Positions 23,551 to 31,507 of a stretch of DNA of 42,146 bases are shown one piece after another. Source of the DNA: an uncultured Gemmiger sp. (lineage in GTDB: Bacteria; Bacillota; Clostridia; Oscillospirales; Ruminococcaceae); assembly GCA_944382835.1 (NCBI GenBank), contig CALWNP010000020.1:1-42146 (forward strand), read 5' to 3'. The stretch's first letter is position 1, and each line of letters starts with the position of its first letter. A model generated the notes under the pieces. It was not told the DNA's origin, did not search any database, and worked only from the letters and a program-made list of their open reading frames with translations. A program made the translations under genes and the position numbers.

Positions 23551-23592
23551 ACGGGAGCACCGCAATTCAGACTGCGGTGCTCCCGTTTTTTG
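23551..23592. terminator. Terminator between immA-like gene and rnr (convergent)
   Basis: ACGGGAGCACCGCA pairs perfectly with TGCGGTGCTCCCGT (14 bp) around an eight-base loop and is followed by TTTTTTG on the plus strand. The minus side is also T-containing, so it can end rnr as well. It marks the right edge of the phage-like island. Confidence 0.9.
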
Positions 23593-23597
23593 TTTGG

Positions 23598-25742
23598 TTA
23601 TGCCTGCTGGGCGGGTTCGGGGTCCATGGGGATGAACTCGAAGTCCACACGGCCCAGGGCCACATCGGCGGCGGCCACCTTGACCTTCATGGGGTCGCCC
23701 AGCATCCAGGCGCGGCCGGTGAGAGGATCGAAGATCCGCACCCCCTCGGTGACCACGGCCTCCCCTTTGCAGAGCTGGGCCGCTGGGACAAAGCCCTCCA
23801 CCGTGTTGTCCAGGGCGATGAAGACACCCCGGGGGGTGACCCCCGCCACGGTGCCGGTGTAGACCTCGCCCAGATGGTTGGTCATATACTCGGCCTTGTA
23901 CAGGTCCTCCACATCCCGCTCGATCCGCACCGCGATGACCTCCTGGCGGCTGGACTGCTCACTGGCGTGGGCGGCGAACTCGGTGTAATTCTTGACCAGC
24001 TGGCCCTCCGATTCTCCCCGCAGCATGTCGGTGAGGATGCGGTGGATGGCCAGGTCCGGGTAGCGGCGGATGGGGCTGGTGAAGTGGGCGTAATCCGCCA
24101 GCACCAGACCGTAGTGGCCCTTGGGTTCGGGGGAATAGCGGGCCTTCTGCATGCTGCGCAGCACCCCGGTGTGCACCGGGATCTGGATGGGCTGGCCCCG
24201 GGTCTGGTCCAGCAGGGCGGCCAGCTCGGGCTGGGTGGGGATCTCCCCCTTGAAGTGGACGTTCAGCCCGCAGGCCTGCAGGGTGGCCGAAAGCTTTTCC
24301 ATCTTTTCGGCATCGGGGGCCTCGTGGATGCGGTAGACGAAAGGCACCCGATGGGTGCGGCCGGCGTTGGCGGCGCACTGGTTGGCCAGCAGCATGAACT
24401 CCTCGATCATGCACTCCGAAACGCCCCGGGTGCGCTTGACGATGTCCACACAGCGGCCTTCCTCGTCCAGCACCAGCTTGGCCTCGTCGCTCTCAATCTC
24501 CATGCAGCCCCGGGCGCGGCTCAGGGCCACCCGCTTCTCGTACAGTTCCTTCATGGCGGGCAGCTGGGGCAGCACCTCGGCGTACTTGTCCTGCAGGTCT
24601 TGGCCGGCGGTACCGTCCATCAGGGCGTTGATCTCCTTGTAGACCCCCTTGACCCGGCTGCGGATCACCGTCTTGACAAACTGGTAGCTGTGAATGTTGC
24701 CCTGGGCGTCCAGCTCCATCAGGCAGGAGAAGGCCAGCCGGTCCTCCTGCGGGTTGAGGCTGCAGATGCCGTTGGACAGCTGGGTGGGCAGCATGGGGAT
24801 GACCTTGTCGGCATAGTAGATGCTGGTGGCCCGCTCCTGGGCTTCCCGGTCCAGGGCGGTGTCGGGCCGGACATAGTGGCTCACATCGGCGATGTGGACT
24901 CCCAGCTCGTAGCCGCCGTCCTTGAGCTGCATCAGGCTGATGGCATCGTCGATATCCTTGGTCTCGGCGCTGTCGATGGTGAAGATGGGGATGCCCCGCA
25001 GGTCCATCCGGTGGGCTGCCTCGGCGGGGTCGACGGTGGCGCCCTCCAAGGTCTTGGCCTCGGCCATCACATCCTCGGGGAAGTCAAGCCGGACCTCCCG
25101 GCCGTACAGGATGGCCTTGGCGCACTCGCTGGCCTTGTCGGAGGAGCCGAACCGCTCCACCACGGCGGCCCGGTGATCCCGGTGACGGTCACCCCGGTTG
25201 GTAAGCATGGCGCCCACCTTGTCGCCGGGCAGGGCGCCGTTGGCCCCGGCCTTGGCCAGCAGGATCACCACCCCGCGGCAGCCGTCGGGCTCCACCCCCA
25301 GGCGGCCGTCCTCGGTGCGGACGACGGTGCCGGCAAAGCTGTTGTGGGGGGTAGTTACCTCGGTGACCTCCCCTTCCGAGCTGCCCTCCACCCGGGGATG
25401 GTCAAAGAGCTTGACCAGGATTTTGTCCTGGGGCATGGCGCCGTGCAGGCCGCGGCCGGGGATGAAGATGTCCCCCTGGCCGTCGTCCCGGGCGGCAAAG
25501 CCGAACCGGGCCGCCAGCTTGACCAGGGTGCAGGGAATCTGGGCGGGGGCGGCCTGGTTGTCGTAGGTGGCCAGGCCGGGAGCGTAGCGGCCGTCCCGCA
25601 TGGTCAGCTGGCCGGTGGCCACCATGGCCGAGACGGTGTAGCGCAGCCGGCCGTAGTCCACCTGCAGATTGTTCTGCAGCTCCCGCAGGGTGTGGGGGCG
25701 CCGCTTGACGGCGGCGAGAATGTTCTTTTGCAAGGCTGTCAT
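23598..25742 (-). CDS. rnr: Ribonuclease R
   Basis: RNase R is a processive 3'-to-5' exoribonuclease that degrades structured RNA, works in rRNA quality control, and acts with tmRNA to clear defective mRNA. The 714-residue protein has an N-terminal winged helix (LQKNILAAVKRRPHTLRELQ), cold-shock domains, the RNB catalytic domain with acidic residues in TIDSAETKDIDDAIS, then FTSPIRRYPDL, and a C-terminal S1 domain (GEVYTGTVAGVTPRGVFIALD). The strongly basic tail of the E. coli enzyme is absent. Start at 25742 with AGGAG six bases upstream. secG lies upstream in the same direction, a common pairing, although a terminator sits between them. Confidence 0.95.
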   Translation of the reverse strand: MTALQKNILAAVKRRPHTLRELQNNLQVDYGRLRYTVSAMVATGQLTMRDGRYAPGLATYDNQAAPAQIPCTLVKLAARFGFAARDDGQGDIFIPGRGLHGAMPQDKILVKLFDHPRVEGSSEGEVTEVTTPHNSFAGTVVRTEDGRLGVEPDGCRGVVILLAKAGANGALPGDKVGAMLTNRGDRHRDHRAAVVERFGSSDKASECAKAILYGREVRLDFPEDVMAEAKTLEGATVDPAEAAHRMDLRGIPIFTIDSAETKDIDDAISLMQLKDGGYELGVHIADVSHYVRPDTALDREAQERATSIYYADKVIPMLPTQLSNGICSLNPQEDRLAFSCLMELDAQGNIHSYQFVKTVIRSRVKGVYKEINALMDGTAGQDLQDKYAEVLPQLPAMKELYEKRVALSRARGCMEIESDEAKLVLDEEGRCVDIVKRTRGVSECMIEEFMLLANQCAANAGRTHRVPFVYRIHEAPDAEKMEKLSATLQACGLNVHFKGEIPTQPELAALLDQTRGQPIQIPVHTGVLRSMQKARYSPEPKGHYGLVLADYAHFTSPIRRYPDLAIHRILTDMLRGESEGQLVKNYTEFAAHASEQSSRQEVIAVRIERDVEDLYKAEYMTNHLGEVYTGTVAGVTPRGVFIALDNTVEGFVPAAQLCKGEAVVTEGVRIFDPLTGRAWMLGDPMKVKVAAADVALGRVDFEFIPMDPEPAQQA

Positions 25743-25819
25743 GGTATACTCCTCTCTGACGTCGCCCGGCCACCCGGCCGGACCCTTCCATGCGGGCGCG
25801 GGGCCCGCGGCTTTCCCAC

Positions 25820-25850
25820 AAAAAACGGCCCGCGAAGCGTTGCGGGCCGT
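25820..25850 (-). terminator. Terminator after secG
   Basis: Minus strand ACGGCCCGCAACG pairs with CGCGGGCCGT through a short loop and ends in TTTTTT. It lies between secG and rnr, so rnr is transcribed either by read-through or from a promoter I could not place in 25743-25819. Confidence 0.88.
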
Positions 25851-25884
25851 CTACCTTAGAAACAAGCGAATGAAACCACCCGGA

Positions 25885-26130
25885 TCACAGGCGGGCGCTG
25901 AGGACGCAGACCACCAGGGTGGCCAGCACAAAGATCACCCCGATCACCTTGGTGACCCGGGCCAGCTTGGCGTCCAGACCGCGCTCCCGGCCGGCTGCCA
26001 TAAAGCTGTTGTCGCCCATGATGGCGGCGGACAGACCCTGGCCCTTCTGCTCCTGGGCGAGAGTGAAGACGATAATCAGCAGCGAGACGACGATCAGCAC
26101 CACGCCGAAAATGATTTCATACAAGCTCAT
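25885..26130 (-). CDS. secG: Preprotein translocase subunit SecG
   Basis: SecG is a small membrane subunit of the SecYEG export channel. The 81-residue protein has two membrane segments (EIIFGVVLIVVSLLIIVFTLAQ, residues 5-26, and VTKVIGVIFVLATLVVCVLSA) joined by the typical loop EQKGQGLSAAIMGDNSFM. The frame is open 21 codons further, but AAAGGAG lies nine bases before the ATG at 26130, which fixes the start. It has its own promoter at 26165-26193. Confidence 0.95.
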   Translation of the reverse strand: MSLYEIIFGVVLIVVSLLIIVFTLAQEQKGQGLSAAIMGDNSFMAAGRERGLDAKLARVTKVIGVIFVLATLVVCVLSARL

Positions 26131-26164
26131 TGAATAGCACTCCTTTATAACTCTAGCGGATAAC

Positions 26165-26193
26165 AGTGTACCATATCTTTTGCCCAAATGCAA
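26165..26193 (-). promoter_or_regulatory. Promoter of secG
   Basis: TTGCAT (26193-26188) and TACACT (26170-26165) on the minus strand with 17 bp between. The gap 26131-26251 otherwise shows only a weak GC-rich stem with T runs that might end the parC transcript. Confidence 0.75.
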
Positions 26194-26251
26194 GGAAAAC
26201 CGCGGCCCCGCAAGGATTTTTTTGAAATTTTACACCGTCCCTGCGGCCCTT

Positions 26252-28495
26252 TTACAGCGAAAGCTGTTCGGTTTTGTCGGTATCCCGCAGCAGGGCGCCG
26301 GCGGCGGGCAGGGTGCGCACCCGGTAGCGGTGGGGGTCGGCCAGCTCCAGCTTGGCGGCCCGGGTCACCCGGGCGATGCGGGCGTTCTTTTTCAGGGTAA
26401 TGACGTTGACGCCGGCGGTGTCCCGGGTGGCTTTTTCGGGGATGAGGGCGGTGCCCACCAGCAGCAGCCGGCTGTTGGAGGTGAAGATGGCCAGCTCGGT
26501 CTCCTCGGTCAGGTGGAAGACGGCGGCCAGCTCGGCCTTGTCGCTGTAGGCTTTCAGCAGCTTGCGGCGGTTCTGTTTGGTCTTGTAGCTCTCCAGCGGC
26601 ACCTTGGCGGCCTTGCCGTTCTGGAAGAAGAAGAGCATGTGGCCCTTGTAGTCGGTGGTGATGGTCATGAAGACCGGCACCTCCCCCTCCTCCATGCCCA
26701 GGGCCGAGGCCACATAGTCCCCCAGTACGCTGGCCTTGCTGTCGGCAAAGTCGGCGGCCCGGGTCTTGTAGACCTGGCAGTGGTTGGTGAAGAAGAGCAG
26801 CTCCACGCTGTTGGTGGCCTCGGCGGTGAAGATGATCTCGTCCCCGTCCTTGAGCTTCTGCTCCCCCGACATCCGCAGGCTCTGGGGGGTGATCTTCTTG
26901 AAGTAGCCGTCCTTGGTAAAGAAGAGGTGGACGTTGTAGTCGGGCACTGCGTCCTCCTCCTCGGTGGCGGAATCGTCGGGCAGGTCGTAGAGGATCTCGG
27001 TCTTGCGGGGCTGGCCGTACTTTTTGGCCACCTCGGAGAGCTCGGCCATGATGATCTTGTTGATCCGGGCCGGGCGCTTGAGGATGTCCTCCAGGTCGGC
27101 GATGGCCTGTTCCAGGTCGGTGATCTCCTGGGTGCGCTTGAGGATGTACTCCCGGTTGAGGTGGCGCAGCTTGATCTCGGCCACATACTCGGCCTGGACC
27201 TCGTCGATGCCGAAGCCGATCATCAGGTTGGGCACTACCTCGGCCTCCTCGGCGGTCTCCCGCACAATGCGGATGGCCTTGTCGATGTCCAGCAAAATGG
27301 ATTCGAGACCTTGGAGCAGGTGCAGCCGGCTGCGCTTGCCTTGCAAATCGTGGTAGGTGCGGCGGCGGACACACTCGGCCCGGAAGGCGGTCCACTCCTG
27401 CAAAATGCTGCGCACCCCCAGCACCTTGGGCTGGCCGGCGATGAGAACGTTGAAGTTGCAGGCAAAGCTGTCCTCCAAGGGGGTGGATTTGTACAGCCGG
27501 GCCATGAGCTTGTCGGGGTCCTGACCCCGCTTGAGGTCGATGGTCAGCTTGAGGCCGTTGAGGTCGGTCTCGTCCCGCATGTCGCTGATCTCCCGGATCT
27601 TGCCGGCCTTGACCAGCTCGGTGATCTTGTCCATGATGGCCTCAACCGTGGTGGTGGGGGGAATCCGGGTGATGTCGATGCAGTTGTTGGCCTTGTCATA
27701 GGCCCAGCGGGCCCGCACCCGGATGCTGCCCCGGCCGTTTTCCAGCACGTTGCGCATCTCGGCGGCGTCGTAGAGGATGGAGCCGCCCCCCACAAAGTCC
27801 GGCGCCGGCAGGATCTGGACCAGGTCGGCGTCGGGGTCCTTCATCAGGGCGATGGTGGCGTTGCAGAGCTCCACCAGGTTGAAGGAGCAGATGTTGGAGG
27901 CCATGCCCACCGCAATGCCCAGGGTGTTGTTGGCCAGGATGGTGGGAAAGGTCACCGGCAGCAGGGTAGGCTCGGTGGTGGTACCGTCATAGTTGGGCAC
28001 AAAGTCCACCGTGTCCTTGTCGATGTCCCGGAAGAGCTCCTCGCAGATGGGTTCCAGCTTGGCCTCGGTGTACCGGGCGGCGGCGTAGGCCATATCCCGG
28101 CTGTACGCCTTGCCGAAGTTTCCCTTGGAGTCCACAAAGGGCACCAGCAGGCTTTCGTTGCTGCGGCCCATCCGGACCATGGTGTCGTAGATGGCGGCGT
28201 CGCCGTGGGGGTTCAGGTGCATGGTGCTGCCCACGATGTTGGCGCTCTTGGTGCGGGCGCCCTTGAGCAGCCCCATGCCGTACATGGTGTAGAGCAGCTT
28301 GCGGTGGGCGGGTTTGAAGCCGTCGATCTCGGGCAGGGCGCGGGAAACGATGACGCTCATGGCGTAGGGCATATAGTTGGTTTCCAGCGTTTCGGTGATG
28401 GGGCTTTCGATGATCTCCCCTGCCGAGAGGATCTCCACATTGTCCCCCAGCTGGGGACGGGCAGGGGTGGTTTTCTTTTCGCGTTTTTTGGCCAT
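26252..28495 (-). CDS. parC: DNA topoisomerase IV/gyrase subunit A (ParC-like)
   Basis: The A subunit cuts and rejoins DNA in a type II topoisomerase and forms the tetramer with the B subunit encoded just upstream. The 747-residue protein has the breakage-reunion domain with catalytic Tyr142 (YAAARYTEAKL), the quinolone-pocket segment LNPHGDAAIYD, and the IGFGIDEVQAEYVAEIKLRHLNREYILKR coiled coil, followed by a degenerate beta-pinwheel. No GyrA box (QRRGGKG) is visible and the C-terminal domain is short, so I call it ParC-like rather than GyrA. In the pocket an Ala (A100) sits where E. coli GyrA has Ser83; the next acidic residue (D104) is kept. Start at 28495 with GGAGG five bases upstream. 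Confidence 0.88.
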   Translation of the reverse strand: MAKKREKKTTPARPQLGDNVEILSAGEIIESPITETLETNYMPYAMSVIVSRALPEIDGFKPAHRKLLYTMYGMGLLKGARTKSANIVGSTMHLNPHGDAAIYDTMVRMGRSNESLLVPFVDSKGNFGKAYSRDMAYAAARYTEAKLEPICEELFRDIDKDTVDFVPNYDGTTTEPTLLPVTFPTILANNTLGIAVGMASNICSFNLVELCNATIALMKDPDADLVQILPAPDFVGGGSILYDAAEMRNVLENGRGSIRVRARWAYDKANNCIDITRIPPTTTVEAIMDKITELVKAGKIREISDMRDETDLNGLKLTIDLKRGQDPDKLMARLYKSTPLEDSFACNFNVLIAGQPKVLGVRSILQEWTAFRAECVRRRTYHDLQGKRSRLHLLQGLESILLDIDKAIRIVRETAEEAEVVPNLMIGFGIDEVQAEYVAEIKLRHLNREYILKRTQEITDLEQAIADLEDILKRPARINKIIMAELSEVAKKYGQPRKTEILYDLPDDSATEEEDAVPDYNVHLFFTKDGYFKKITPQSLRMSGEQKLKDGDEIIFTAEATNSVELLFFTNHCQVYKTRAADFADSKASVLGDYVASALGMEEGEVPVFMTITTDYKGHMLFFFQNGKAAKVPLESYKTKQNRRKLLKAYSDKAELAAVFHLTEETELAIFTSNSRLLLVGTALIPEKATRDTAGVNVITLKKNARIARVTRAAKLELADPHRYRVRTLPAAGALLRDTDKTEQLSL

Positions 28496-28508
28496 AGTCT
28501 CCTCCGGT

Positions 28509-30485
28509 TCAGCTTACATCCAGGTCGTCCAGATACTCGGCGCCGTGCTCGGCGATGTGCTCCTTGCGGCCCTGGAGGTTGTCCCCCAGCAGCAGATCAA
28601 AGACCTGGGCGGTCTGTTCCACATCGGTGGGCAGCACCTTGATCAGCCGGCGGCTTTCGGGGCTCATGGTGGTCAGCCACATCATTTCGGGGTCATTTTC
28701 ACCCAGACCTTTGGAGCGCTGGATGGTGTACTTCTGCCCCTCGATGCGCTTGAGGATGTTGGCCTTTTCCGGCTCGGTGTAGGCAAAGTAGGTTTTGGTT
28801 TTGGTGTTGATCTCATACAGCGGGCTCTCGGCGATGTAGACGTAACCCTTGTTGATGAGGGTGGGGGTCAGGCGGTAGAGCATGGTCAACACCAGGGTGC
28901 GGATCTGGTAGCCGTCCACGTCGGCATCGGTGCAGATGACCACCTTGTTGAACCGCAGGTTGTCCAGGTTGAAGGTGGCCAGGTCCTTGTTGTGGGAGCC
29001 GCCCAGCTCCACCCCGCAGCCCATGACCCGAATCAGGTCGGTGATGATCTCGGATTTGAAGATGCGGGAATAGTCCGCCTTGAGGCAGTTGAGGATCTTG
29101 CCCCGGATGGGCATGATAGCCTGGAACTCGGAGTCCCGGCTCTGCTTGACGGCGCCCATGGCGGAATCGCCCTCCACGATGTAGAGCTCCCGCCGGGAGG
29201 CGTCCTTGGTGCGGCAGTCCACGAACTTCTGCACCCGGTTGGCCAGGTCCATCTGGGCGGTGATGTTCTTTTTGATGGAGATGCGGGCTTTTTCGGCGTG
29301 TTCCCGGCTCTGCTTGTTGATGAGCACCTGCTTGCAGGCCTTTTCGGCCTCGTCGGGGTGCTCGATGAAGTAGACCTCCAGCTGATGCTTGAGGAAGTCG
29401 GTCATGGCCTGGGCCACAAACTTGTTGGTGATGGCCTTTTTGGTCTGGTTCTCGTAGCTGGTGCGGGTGGAAAAGCTGGAGGAGACCAGCACCAGGCAGT
29501 CCTGCACATCGGCAAAGGTGATGGCGCTCTCGTTCTTTTTGTACAGCCCCTTGTTTTTGAGCCAGGCGTTGATCTGGTGGACAAAGGCCAGCCGCACCGC
29601 CCGGTCGGGGCTGCCGCCGTGCTCCAGCCAGCTGGAGTTGTGGTAGTATTCCAGGGTCTGGACGGTGTTGGAGAAGCAGAAGGCCACATTCATCTTGACC
29701 TGGTACTCGGGCTGGTCGGCCCGGTCCCGGCCGGTGGCGCTGCCGCTGCAGTGGTAGACCGGGGTCAGGGGGTTGTCCCCCGCCAGCTGGGTGGTGTAGT
29801 CCACAATGCCGTGCTCGTAGTAGAACTCGGTTTTTTCCATCTTGGCCCCGGAGCGGTCGATGAAAACCAGGGTCACCCCGTCGTTGACCACCGCCTGCCG
29901 CTTGAGCATGTCCCGGAAGGTCTCGGGGGGCACCGCAATGTCGGTGAAGACATCGGTGTCCGGCTTCCAGCGGATCACCGAGCCGGTGCGCCGACCGGTG
30001 TAGGGCTCCTTTTGCAGGCCGCCCACATTCTCGCCCTTTTTGAAGTCCAGGTGGTAGTGGTAGCCGTCCCGGTAGATGTCGGCGGTCATCCACTCGCTGG
30101 CGTACTGGGTGGCGCACAGGCCCAGGCCGTTGAGGCCCAGGGCAAAGTCATAGGTGCCGCCGCCCTCGCTGTACTTGCCGCCGGCGTAGAGCTCGCAGAA
30201 GACCAGGTCCCAGTTCCAGCGCTGTTCGGCCTTGTTGTAGTCCACCGGAATGCCCCGGCCGAAATCCTCCACCTCCACCGAGTGGTCGGCAAAGAGGGTG
30301 ATGTTGATGCGGTTGCCGTAGCCGTCCCGGGCCTCGTCGATGGAGTTGGAGACGATCTCGAAGATGGAATGGGCGCAGCCCTCCAGCCCGTCGGAGCCAA
30401 AAATGACCGCCGGACGCTTGCGCACCCGGTCGGCGCCCTTCAGGCTTTTGATGCTGTCGTTGCCATACTGCTGCTTTTTTGCCAT
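28509..30485 (-). CDS. parE: DNA topoisomerase IV/gyrase subunit B (ParE-like)
   Basis: The B subunit binds and hydrolyses ATP and carries the Toprim domain that helps cut DNA. The 658-residue protein has the GHKL ATP site with the catalytic Glu43 and Mg-binding Asn47 (FEIVSNSIDEA; most homologues read VVDNSIDEA), GRGIPVDYN, the LNGLGLCATQYAS lid, and a Toprim domain with EGDSAMGAVKQSRDSEFQAI and TDADVDGYQIRTL. It lies 13 bases before the A subunit, as in parEC operons. Several conserved positions differ from standard GyrB/ParE, suggesting a separate clade. A promoter pair is found upstream at 30579-30649. Confidence 0.88.
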   Translation of the reverse strand: MAKKQQYGNDSIKSLKGADRVRKRPAVIFGSDGLEGCAHSIFEIVSNSIDEARDGYGNRINITLFADHSVEVEDFGRGIPVDYNKAEQRWNWDLVFCELYAGGKYSEGGGTYDFALGLNGLGLCATQYASEWMTADIYRDGYHYHLDFKKGENVGGLQKEPYTGRRTGSVIRWKPDTDVFTDIAVPPETFRDMLKRQAVVNDGVTLVFIDRSGAKMEKTEFYYEHGIVDYTTQLAGDNPLTPVYHCSGSATGRDRADQPEYQVKMNVAFCFSNTVQTLEYYHNSSWLEHGGSPDRAVRLAFVHQINAWLKNKGLYKKNESAITFADVQDCLVLVSSSFSTRTSYENQTKKAITNKFVAQAMTDFLKHQLEVYFIEHPDEAEKACKQVLINKQSREHAEKARISIKKNITAQMDLANRVQKFVDCRTKDASRRELYIVEGDSAMGAVKQSRDSEFQAIMPIRGKILNCLKADYSRIFKSEIITDLIRVMGCGVELGGSHNKDLATFNLDNLRFNKVVICTDADVDGYQIRTLVLTMLYRLTPTLINKGYVYIAESPLYEINTKTKTYFAYTEPEKANILKRIEGQKYTIQRSKGLGENDPEMMWLTTMSPESRRLIKVLPTDVEQTAQVFDLLLGDNLQGRKEHIAEHGAEYLDDLDVS

Positions 30486-30578
30486 GCGGCGTGTTCCCTG
30501 CCCTTCTGTGAGAAAAAGCCCGCCGGGGAGGCGCGGAACACCGGCCCCCCAACGGGTTGCGTTTGCACATACAGTTTT

Positions 30579-30608
30579 ATTAAACCACGGAAATCAAAGG
30601 ATTGTCAA
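30579..30608 (-). promoter_or_regulatory. Downstream parE promoter
   Basis: Minus-strand TTGACA (30608-30603) and TTTAAT (30584-30579) with an 18-bp spacer, lying about 95 bases before the parE start. Confidence 0.65.
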
Positions 30609-30619
30609 TGCTGGTTCCC

Positions 30620-30649
30620 ATTATACCACAACTTATGGTTGTAGCGCAA
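30620..30649 (-). promoter_or_regulatory. Upstream parE promoter with inverted repeat in its spacer
   Basis: Minus-strand TATAAT (30625-30620) with a TTGCGC -35 box 18 bp upstream (30649-30644). The spacer holds an inverted repeat ACAAC-N5-GTTGT (30628-30642), placed where a repressor could block polymerase. Confidence 0.65.
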
Positions 30650-30663
30650 GGGGTGTGCGGCGC

Positions 30664-30698
30664 AAAAAAACAGCCGCCGGGTCTTATCCGGCGGCTGT
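30664..30698 (-). terminator. Terminator of the amino acid ABC operon
   Basis: Minus strand ACAGCCGCCGG pairs with CCGGCGGCTGT and is followed by TTTTTT, 12 bases after the ATPase stop codon. Confidence 0.9.
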
Positions 30699-30710
30699 CT
30701 CCTATCCCAA

Positions 30711-31493
30711 TCAGGCGCTGTAATGGGCCAGGAAGCGGCGGGTGCGCTCCTCCCGCGGGTGGTCGATAACCTGGTGGGCAGGGCCCTCCTCCACCACCAC
30801 GCCCCCGTCCATAAAGAGGATGCGGTCGGCCACATCCCGGGCAAAGGCCATCTCGTGGGTGACGATGATCATGGTGGTTTTTTTGGCTGCCAGCTCCCGC
30901 AGCACCCGCAGCACCTCGCCGGTGAGTTCGGGGTCCAGGGCGCTGGTGGGCTCGTCAAAGCAGAGGATGTCGGGTTCCAGGGCCAGGGCCCGGGCGATGG
31001 CCACCCGCTGCTGCTGCCCTCCCGAAAGCTGGTGGGGATAGTGGTTGGCGCGGTCGCTCAGCCCCATCTGTTCCAGCAGGCGGCGGGCCTGGATCTCCAG
31101 CCCCTCGTAGATCTGTTTGCGGTTGGTGCGGAAATCCGGGCGTTCCCGGGCCAGCAGCTGCCCCGCCAGCATGACGTTCTGCAGGGCGGTGTACTGGGGA
31201 AAGAGGTTGAAGTTCTGGAACACCAGGCCAAAATGCAGCCGCTTTTTGCGCTTTTCCCGTTCCTTGTGGGTGGCGGGGTCGTCGGCGTCCCAGAGGGTTT
31301 CGCCGTCCACCACGATGCGGCCGGTGTCGGGGGTTTCCAGAAAGTTCAGGCAGCGCAGCAGGGTGGTTTTGCCCGACCCCGAAGAGCCGATGATGGCCAG
31401 TGCCTCCCCCTTTTCCAGCGAGAGGGAGATGTTTTGCAGCACCTTGGTGCTGCCGAAGTTTTTGCCGATGCCGGTGGCTTCCAGCAATGCCAT
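30711..31493 (-). CDS. Polar amino acid ABC transporter, ATP-binding protein
   Basis: This 260-residue ATPase powers uptake of a polar amino acid through the permease encoded just upstream. Motifs are Walker A GSSGSGKTT, Q-loop FQNFNLF, signature LSGGQQQRVAIARAL, Walker B ILCFDEPTSALDP and the switch His in VTHEM, all of the PAAT (GlnQ/HisP) type. An insert of about 15 residues before the Q-loop is rich in Lys and Arg (KEREKRKKRLHFG). The ATG at 31493 has AAGGGGG nine bases upstream; the longer open frame is an antisense-free artefact of the permease region. The substrate cannot be read from the ATPase. Confidence 0.94.
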   Translation of the reverse strand: MALLEATGIGKNFGSTKVLQNISLSLEKGEALAIIGSSGSGKTTLLRCLNFLETPDTGRIVVDGETLWDADDPATHKEREKRKKRLHFGLVFQNFNLFPQYTALQNVMLAGQLLARERPDFRTNRKQIYEGLEIQARRLLEQMGLSDRANHYPHQLSGGQQQRVAIARALALEPDILCFDEPTSALDPELTGEVLRVLRELAAKKTTMIIVTHEMAFARDVADRILFMDGGVVVEEGPAHQVIDHPREERTRRFLAHYSA

Positions 31494-31507
31494 GGCGGTG
31501 TGCCCCC

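Larger units (their letters stand above)
18454..23592. mobile_element. Phage-derived island (decayed or domesticated prophage module)
   Basis: Between tRNA-Ser and rnr lie a divergent Cro/CI-type repressor and ImmA-like protease, an operator array, and a leftward set of a tail/baseplate-type protein, a small tail protein and an M23 endolysin. No integrase, terminase, portal, capsid or tail-tube gene is present. Boundaries are approximate: the hairpin at 18454 and the terminator at 23551 were used. No direct repeat of the tRNA-Ser 3' end was found on the right side, so an attachment site is not shown. Confidence 0.7.

Noticed and set aside
18260-23600. Attachment-site repeat of tRNA-Ser at the right edge of the phage island
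   Set aside because: I looked for the T-arm and acceptor sequence (GAATCCCTCTCTTTCC) near 23460-23600 and found no copy; no integrase is present either.
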